Source: Lachnoclostridium sp. UBA7482 (lineage in GTDB: Bacteria; Bacillota; Clostridia; Lachnospirales; Lachnospiraceae). Taken from it: a stretch of DNA of 14,377 nucleotides. The stretch's first letter is position 1. Every line of letters begins with the position of its first letter. Both the position numbers and the translations under genes were made by a program. Under the pieces are notes generated by a model, which did no database searches, was not told the origin of the DNA, and saw only the letters and a program-made list of their open reading frames with translations. The stretch is from positions 1-14,377 of the forward strand of contig DLOO01000032.1 of assembly GCA_002479645.1 (NCBI GenBank), in the 5' to 3' direction. Below, in pieces: positions 7,404 to 12,496 of this stretch.

Positions 7404-8021
7404 TCAAAATAACTCCAATAATTCTGTCAGATTCTCTATTTTATAATCTGCCTGCTCCATCTTATGCATAGCACTTGCCAATCCTCCAAGACCTTGTTTT
7501 ATCCATACCGTTTTCATGCCGATTTTTTTAGCGGGTGTGATGTCGTTGTCCAATCTGTCTCCAACCATAACGGCATTGTCAGGCAAACACTTTGCAGCAG
7601 TCAATGCACGATAAAATATCTCTATATCCGGTTTTGAAATCCCCTCTTCCGCAGAGGCTAAAACAATGTCAAAATATTTTAACAGTCCCCAATTTGAAAG
7701 ACGCTCCTTTGTTCCCGGGCTTTGATTTGCGATAACACCAAGATGGTATCCTTTGACGGACAACTGCTTCAAAACAGATTCCGCATCGGCATATGGTTTT
7801 TCTGCCTCTTTATGCCATGGCGGTAATTCTATACCGTAGTACCTGACAGCTTCGTGATCGCCTTTAAGATTTTTCTTAGAGAATTCGACGACTTTTTTCT
7901 CAAAATCATCGGGACTGATCGTTGTACCCGCAACAGCTTCACGGTATCTTAGCTTGTAGCATTCACTTTCGTCTATCAGTGTTGAACCGATATCGAAGAA
8001 AATCCATTTTATATTTATCAT
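7404..8021 (-). CDS. HAD-superfamily hydrolase-like protein with altered motif I
   Basis: Small soluble protein of 205 residues with the HAD (subfamily IA) layout. Motif I is WIFFDIGSTL with nucleophile Asp10; a helical cap spans about 20-85; motif II is the region VIANQSPG; motif III is Lys130 in ISKPDIEIF; motif IV is VGDRLDND with Asp155 and Asp160. Canonical HAD phosphatases have DxDxT in motif I, where the second Asp is the general acid/base. Here that position is Gly12, so a classical phosphatase rate is doubtful; the substrate is unknown. The ATG at 8021 is preferred over an in-frame ATG at 8036 because AAGGA at 8028-8032 sits 6 bases before it and the HAD fold begins at once. It converges on ssrA and shares its terminator. 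Confidence 0.85.
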   Translation of the reverse strand: MINIKWIFFDIGSTLIDESECYKLRYREAVAGTTISPDDFEKKVVEFSKKNLKGDHEAVRYYGIELPPWHKEAEKPYADAESVLKQLSVKGYHLGVIANQSPGTKERLSNWGLLKYFDIVLASAEEGISKPDIEIFYRALTAAKCLPDNAVMVGDRLDNDITPAKKIGMKTVWIKQGLGGLASAMHKMEQADYKIENLTELLELF

Positions 8022-8079
8022 ATATATTCCTTCCAATGGAAACGCGGTAATATATGTAACCCCCTCAGACTTTTACGGT

Positions 8080-8097
8080 TTCAAATTGCAATTTGAA
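8080..8097. repeat. 18-base perfect palindrome, with a partial copy at 8393-8405
   Basis: TTCAAATTGCAATTTGAA is its own reverse complement. It touches the stop codon of the small membrane gene and lies 58 bases upstream of the HAD start, so it could be an operator for the HAD gene. A 12-of-13 match to its core (CAAATTGTAATTT, 8393-8405) lies at the other end of the small membrane gene. In AT-rich DNA chance is a real alternative. Confidence 0.5.
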
Positions 8098-8376
8098 TTA
8101 TTTTTTACTTATTTTAGTCAAATATGTTTTTCTAAACTTCATAATACTCATGATAAACATAAATAACCCAATTAATATAACAAATATTCCTAAATATATA
8201 TTTTCTTTTAATGATAAGATACCTGCCAAAAATATAAGTCCGATAACAGCAAGAAAGAATAACGATATTATTACGATTAATGGGTATCTAATGTATTTAG
8301 GTATCTTTTTACTTTTGCTTACTTCAATACTGCCTTCCAGTACTAATTCTAATATAAATTCAAATATATATTCCAT
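8098..8376 (-). CDS. small two-helix membrane protein, unknown function
   Basis: I do not recognise the family. The 92-residue product has a short amphipathic N-terminus (EYIFEFILELVLEGS), a basic linker (SKSKKIPKYIRY), two hydrophobic helices (about 33-53 and 60-80) joined by LSLKENIY, and a lysine-rich tail (FRKTYLTKISKK). The charge pattern suggests both ends face the cytoplasm. The frame extends to a TTG at 8382, but AGGAG at 8383-8387 touches that TTG and lies 6 bases before the ATG at 8376, so the ATG is the start. It lies in an AT-rich segment between gene remnants and the HAD gene. The frame is intact with a good ribosome site, which supports a real gene. Confidence 0.7.
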   Translation of the reverse strand: MEYIFEFILELVLEGSIEVSKSKKIPKYIRYPLIVIISLFFLAVIGLIFLAGILSLKENIYLGIFVILIGLFMFIMSIMKFRKTYLTKISKK

Positions 8377-8403
8377 ATTCAACTCCTATTCGCAAATTGT
8401 AAT

Positions 8404-8500
8404 TTATAGTTGCTTAATAAATCTCATTTGTTCTTTTTCATCAAGAAATCCTATTGTTCTATAGAACTTATGAGCTTCCTTTCTTCCAAAGAACAGCGGC
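8404..8500 (-). pseudogene. C-terminal fragment of a GNAT acetyltransferase
   Basis: The minus-strand frame ending in TAA at 8404-8406 reads QPLFFGRKEAHKFYRTIGF followed by about 13 more residues (LDEKEQ...KQL). The EAHxFYxxxGF block is the usual final segment of GNAT-fold N-acetyltransferases, where the Tyr lies near the CoA thiol. Nothing of the earlier GNAT core (acetyl-CoA-binding R/QxxGxG/A) precedes it; instead the DNA upstream codes in another frame for a deaminase-like N-terminus. It cannot be functional as it stands. Confidence 0.55.
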
Positions 8501-8620
8501 TGCTACTCCCCCGGCATCCACATAATCGGAAACCTTCCTACCGTTCTGTACAGCTTTGGCTGTAGCATGTAGTCTGTCCCATTGCCATTGGTCTTTGGTT
8601 AGTCTTTCGGTCTCTAACAT
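8468..8620 (-). pseudogene. N-terminal fragment resembling a cytidine/blasticidin-S deaminase
   Basis: A 50-codon frame from an ATG at 8620 contains RLHATAKAVQNGRKVSDYV followed by DAGGVAAAVL. This resembles the first 40 residues of small cytidine-deaminase-fold proteins, which continue into the zinc-binding Cys-Ala-Glu motif. Here it is cut before that motif and joins the acetyltransferase fragment in a different frame. The leading MLETERLT is also typical of RimJ-type acetyltransferases, so the very start may have another origin. No good ribosome site is seen. Family assignment is from memory of the pattern only. Confidence 0.4.
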
Positions 8621-8654
8621 CACTATTCGTCATTCTCCAATCATGGCATATTTA

Positions 8655-9521
8655 TCAATTTCTGTTATTCCTACACAAGTAAGATGTCCATTCCGATTGA
8701 ACAGTTTTAATATCGAAATTCAGCATTTCATCGAACCGGTATTTTGTGTTTAGCCATTGAACAAATTTCGCTCCTAAATAGTATCCGGTATCATGATAGC
8801 CCTGATAATTAACCCAGTCCCCGAAATAACGTTGATTACCACTGGTCATATTTATTAGATCCGAATTAAAATCATTCATAATCATATTCAAATGAGCAGC
8901 ACACCAGTTTCCCCATCCATTTTTATCTTGATGAAAATAATCATTGCTTCCTATCAACTTTTGCTCAAAAAGCATAGCAATCCCTTCTGTAAATAATTGC
9001 CATAAAAACGCATCGCTATTTTTATAGTTCCTTTTTAATGAACCATACTGCATTTGATATATATGTCCCAACTCATGATATATTAATCCATACATGTCAT
9101 TTGAGTCATACCACTTCAATTCAATTATTTTCTCAATTCCCAACAAAACATATTGACAGGAATCTAAATTGACAACCCATCCTGCGCCGTTACATAAGCC
9201 CATATAAAGAATAACTGTTGCTTCAATGGATTTCCCCATTGTTTTCAGTATTTTTTCTTCCAAATTATCTGTGACTTTACGGAATGATAAAACCGCTTTC
9301 GCGTAAGATTCCTTATCAATCAATACCTCATTCAGAACCGGCAGGAAGTCATTTTCAAAAGTGAATTCTCCAGTACGAATTATCTTTTGCATATCGTTTA
9401 TAAGCATGTTTTTGTGCAATGGCAAAACAGTATCTATGTATTTGTTCCATTGCTCTATTGAAAAGCAATCATCATGAAAAAAATCCGCTATGCTATTGAC
9501 CGCATTAATAACTGTGAGCAT
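8655..9521 (-). CDS. putative zinc metallopeptidase (HELGH), cytoplasmic
   Basis: A 288-residue protein with a gluzincin-like signature: YHELGHIY supplies two zinc histidines (His149, His153) and the catalytic Glu150, and TEGIAMLFE about 25 residues later supplies a probable third ligand, Glu179. The later segment YHDTGYYLGAKFVQWL matches the helix that closes the active-site cleft in DUF2268- or peptidase-MA-like proteins. No signal peptide or membrane helix is visible, so it should stay in the cytoplasm. The ATG at 9521 is chosen over the in-frame ATG at 9545 because AAGGA at 9528-9532 is 6 bases before it. It begins 24 bases after the kinase stop, so it is likely the third gene of the binding-protein/kinase operon. 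Its base composition is clearly more AT-rich than the kinase, which hints at a separate origin. The substrate is unknown, and a non-peptidase role is possible. Confidence 0.75.
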   Translation of the reverse strand: MLTVINAVNSIADFFHDDCFSIEQWNKYIDTVLPLHKNMLINDMQKIIRTGEFTFENDFLPVLNEVLIDKESYAKAVLSFRKVTDNLEEKILKTMGKSIEATVILYMGLCNGAGWVVNLDSCQYVLLGIEKIIELKWYDSNDMYGLIYHELGHIYQMQYGSLKRNYKNSDAFLWQLFTEGIAMLFEQKLIGSNDYFHQDKNGWGNWCAAHLNMIMNDFNSDLINMTSGNQRYFGDWVNYQGYHDTGYYLGAKFVQWLNTKYRFDEMLNFDIKTVQSEWTSYLCRNNRN

Positions 9522-9545
9522 GTTTATTCCTTCTGCAGTTTCCAT

Positions 9546-12281
9546 TTATTTTGCGATTATCCTTTTCAGCTCAGTAATGAGTTCATCAAGGTCAATCGGT
9601 TTGGAGATAAATCCATCCATACCGCTTTCCATTGCCTTTTTTCTATCCTCGTCAAAAGCATTGGCTGTCATTGCAATAATGGGGATACCTGCGAGTTCCT
9701 TGTTTTCCAAGCTTCTTATCTGCTTTGTTGCTTCATACCCATCCATAACAGGCATCTGAACATCCATGAGAACAAGGTCATAAGTTCCTGCCTGCGATGA
9801 CGAAATCCTGTCTACCGCTATCTTACCGTTATTAGCGGTTTCAACCGTAAATCCGTAGATTTGAAGAATCTCAACGGCAATTTCCTGATTCAGCTCGTTA
9901 TCCTCAACAAGGAGGATATTTTTTTCCACGAAGCTTTGTTTTTCGGAAATCAAAGAAGCATTCTCGTCTTCCGCCTTCTGTTGCCCGAGAATTGTAAGCA
10001 GCGATTCTCTCAGATCGGACATAAACATCGGCTTTGCACAAAAAGCAGTTACTCCCGCAGCTCTTGCTTCCACCTCAATATCATCCCAATTATACGCCGT
10101 CAGAATGATAATCGGCGTCTGATCGTCTATGCTGCGAATTTGTCTTGTGACTTCAATGCCGTTCATATCCGGAAGCCGCCAGTCAATGATATAAGCATGG
10201 AATCGGTCATTCATTTCGATAGACTGACGTGAACGGAGAATTGCTTCCTTGCCTGAAAGAGTCCATTCGGATCTCATTCCAACCATTGTAAGCATTTTTG
10301 TAACACTGTCACAGGTGTTAAAATCGTCGTCCACCACAAGCGCTCTGAGTCCGGCAAGCTCTTGAATCGCTTCCATGCTTCTGTGTCCGGACTGCAGCCG
10401 GAAGGTAACATTGATAATAAACTCTGTTCCCTTATTTGCGACTGTATGAACCTCAATCGTTCCGCCCATCATATCAATGATATTTTTGGTAATCGCCATT
10501 CCAAGGCCGGTACCCTGAATTCCGCTGACGGTGGATGTGCGCTCACGTTCAAAGGGTTCAAAAATACGCTCGGCAAATTCCTCGCTCATTCCGATACCCG
10601 TGTCCTTTACACGGATCTCATACATGCCCTTTCCCTGTGGTGCGTTGTGAATCTGGGCAATTCGCACCGATACCGTTCCGCCGGAGGGTGTAAACTTAAT
10701 CGCATTGGAGAGCAGATTAAGAAGTATCTGATTCAATCTTGTTTTATCGCAGATTACATCTTCATCGGTAACATCCAGCACATCCATATAAAGCTCAAGC
10801 TGCTTTGCGTGTATCTGTCCTCCGATAATCGTTTTGATATCGTGCAGAACTTCCGAAAGATTGACCTCGGTTTCTTCCAGCTTCATCTTGCCGCTTTCAA
10901 TACGGCTCATATCAAGAATATCATTGATAAGGGACAATAAATGATTGCTTGACGAAAGAATCTTTGATAAATAATCCTTTACCTTATCGGCGCTATCCAG
11001 GTTGGCAAGTGCCAGCGTGGCAAATCCGATCACTGCATTCATCGGCGTTCTGATATCATGGGACATATTTGACAGGAACACACTCTTCGCCTTATTTGCT
11101 CCAACGGCAATATTGACCGCATCCTCAAGATCACGCCCCCGCTTTGCTTCGACAGTTTCATCAATGATCGATATAACGATTTCTCCGTTTTGCGGCGGCA
11201 GTACGCTAACTCTCAGATATTTTTTCTCAGTCCGGTCATCAAGCTGAAAAACAACCCTGTCAAACTCAAATACAGCGCTTCTGTCCCAATTTCGGAGATC
11301 CCGGATCAGTTCTTCGTTATTCAGCTTTCTGAACAGAATATCCAGAGAGTGCCCGGTAAGCTCTTTGTGGGAGATGCCCAGCATACTGTATGTACTGTCA
11401 CTTGCAAAAATACAGTCGTTTGTTTCTTCATCTCCAAGAATGTAAACGCCCATACTGTTTTTGGAAAGCACATTGATGATTCTCTCGCGGCTTGTAAGCT
11501 GAACTTCGGATTTTTTTATAATCCTTCTGGAGTTTATCTGATAAAACGCCAAACATACGATAAGGATAAAAAGATTTGCTGCAATCGCAATCAACTGCAC
11601 CTTATGCATATATTCCAGACGCCCGCCCGCAATGGCAGAACGCTCTACGACAAGCACCAGTTTCCAGTCCATCAGATGAAGCATTCGATAGCTTACGACG
11701 TAGGATTCGTCTTTTCCATCGGCATAAACCGCCCCCGCTTCACCACTGTTTACCGCATTTTTGAAGGAGTTCAGATCCTTCACGGAAGGATTGTCGTGGA
11801 AATTCATTCCATTGAAGAAACTAAAGAAAAGATAATTCTGCATTTCTTCGCCGGCCATACCTCCCACCGACTTAAAAAGCGTCATTCCTGTACTGTCAAG
11901 TACATACGCTGTGCCTTTTCCACCGTAAGTTTTCAGCTCCAGCACCTCGAGGAAGGGAGCAAGCTCGTATTCCAGCAGCAGAACGGAATACTTCCGATCG
12001 GTAACCGTTTTGGGAAGAACCATTGCAAAGTTCAGATAATCGCCGCCCGATGCGTCCGCCCGAAGCATACAGACACGCTCACCGGTTTCAAACAGCGGCA
12101 GCATCTCCTTGCCGATCTGCCATCTTCCGCTGCTGCCTGTGCTGTCGATATATCTTCCGTTATCGGAAATCAGGCATATTCTCTCTGCCGCGCTGTTTTG
12201 GGCAAATGCCGCCATACTTTGTATCACATCTTTTTCCGAAACAGCTTCCTCTCTCGACAGCGCTATGGCTTCAATACCCAT
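9546..12281 (-). CDS. hybrid sensor histidine kinase with two receiver domains (open part of a split gene)
   Basis: Membrane signalling kinase. Numbering from the ATG at 12281: extracellular Cache/PAS-like sensor (1-225), membrane helix (about 228-248), cytoplasmic PAS (about 265-380), HisKA with SNMSHDIRTPMNAVIGF (His408), HATPase_c with Asn526, DTGIGM (560-565) and GTGLGM (590-595), receiver 1 (644-765; Asp651-Asp653, acceptor Asp700, Lys750) and receiver 2 (787-905; acceptor Asp840, Lys894). All catalytic residues are present. Translation upstream of 12281 continues in the same frame with sensible sequence to an ATG at 12479, interrupted by TAG at 12411-12413, so the full protein would be about 977 residues with an N-terminal membrane anchor. 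The 911-residue piece has no good ribosome site of its own and would lack that anchor, leaving the sensor on the wrong side. No HPt or DNA-binding output domain is attached. It lies between the binding-protein and metallopeptidase genes. Confidence 0.9.
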   Translation of the reverse strand: MGIEAIALSREEAVSEKDVIQSMAAFAQNSAAERICLISDNGRYIDSTGSSGRWQIGKEMLPLFETGERVCMLRADASGGDYLNFAMVLPKTVTDRKYSVLLLEYELAPFLEVLELKTYGGKGTAYVLDSTGMTLFKSVGGMAGEEMQNYLFFSFFNGMNFHDNPSVKDLNSFKNAVNSGEAGAVYADGKDESYVVSYRMLHLMDWKLVLVVERSAIAGGRLEYMHKVQLIAIAANLFILIVCLAFYQINSRRIIKKSEVQLTSRERIINVLSKNSMGVYILGDEETNDCIFASDSTYSMLGISHKELTGHSLDILFRKLNNEELIRDLRNWDRSAVFEFDRVVFQLDDRTEKKYLRVSVLPPQNGEIVISIIDETVEAKRGRDLEDAVNIAVGANKAKSVFLSNMSHDIRTPMNAVIGFATLALANLDSADKVKDYLSKILSSSNHLLSLINDILDMSRIESGKMKLEETEVNLSEVLHDIKTIIGGQIHAKQLELYMDVLDVTDEDVICDKTRLNQILLNLLSNAIKFTPSGGTVSVRIAQIHNAPQGKGMYEIRVKDTGIGMSEEFAERIFEPFERERTSTVSGIQGTGLGMAITKNIIDMMGGTIEVHTVANKGTEFIINVTFRLQSGHRSMEAIQELAGLRALVVDDDFNTCDSVTKMLTMVGMRSEWTLSGKEAILRSRQSIEMNDRFHAYIIDWRLPDMNGIEVTRQIRSIDDQTPIIILTAYNWDDIEVEARAAGVTAFCAKPMFMSDLRESLLTILGQQKAEDENASLISEKQSFVEKNILLVEDNELNQEIAVEILQIYGFTVETANNGKIAVDRISSSQAGTYDLVLMDVQMPVMDGYEATKQIRSLENKELAGIPIIAMTANAFDEDRKKAMESGMDGFISKPIDLDELITELKRIIAK

Positions 12282-12410
12282 AACATCCCAAATATCCTCT
12301 ATTCTGTTATGAAGCCCGTAATGAATCTGGTCGGCATTTTCCGTAATATGTTCCAGCGACTCTTTGTCCGCTGTTTTGCTGACCTGTCTGACAAGATAGT
12401 TTACAACTAC

Positions 12411-12479
12411 CTAAGAGGACAACAGAGCCACTATCAGCAGAACGACTATTATTTTATTTTTGCGGAGTCTATTCCCCAT
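12411..12479 (-). pseudogene. severed 5' end of the hybrid kinase gene, ended by an amber codon
   Basis: The frame from ATG at 12479 reads MGNRLRKNKIIVVLLIVALL then SS and TAG (12411-12413). After the stop the same frame continues VVVNYLVRQVSKTADKESL and runs without break into the sensor domain of the kinase. The positive N-terminus and hydrophobic run are a typical signal-anchor helix, and the amber codon sits within it. The natural start is well supported by AGGAG 7 bases upstream. It is a nonsense allele, a sequencing error, or a read-through site. Confidence 0.85.
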
Positions 12480-12486
12480 AAGTATT

Positions 12487-12491
12487 CTCCT
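12487..12491 (-). promoter_or_regulatory. ribosome binding site marking the true kinase start
   Basis: AGGAG lies 7 bases before the ATG at 12479 and directly after the stop of the binding-protein gene. It fixes the kinase start upstream of the amber codon rather than at 12281. Confidence 0.8.
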
Positions 12492-12496
12492 AAAAC

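Noticed and set aside
12411..12413. TAG read as pyrrolysine or as a recoded sense codon
   Set aside because: Neighbouring genes end normally, there is no methylamine methyltransferase context, and one isolated TAG in an anchor helix is more simply a mutation or error.
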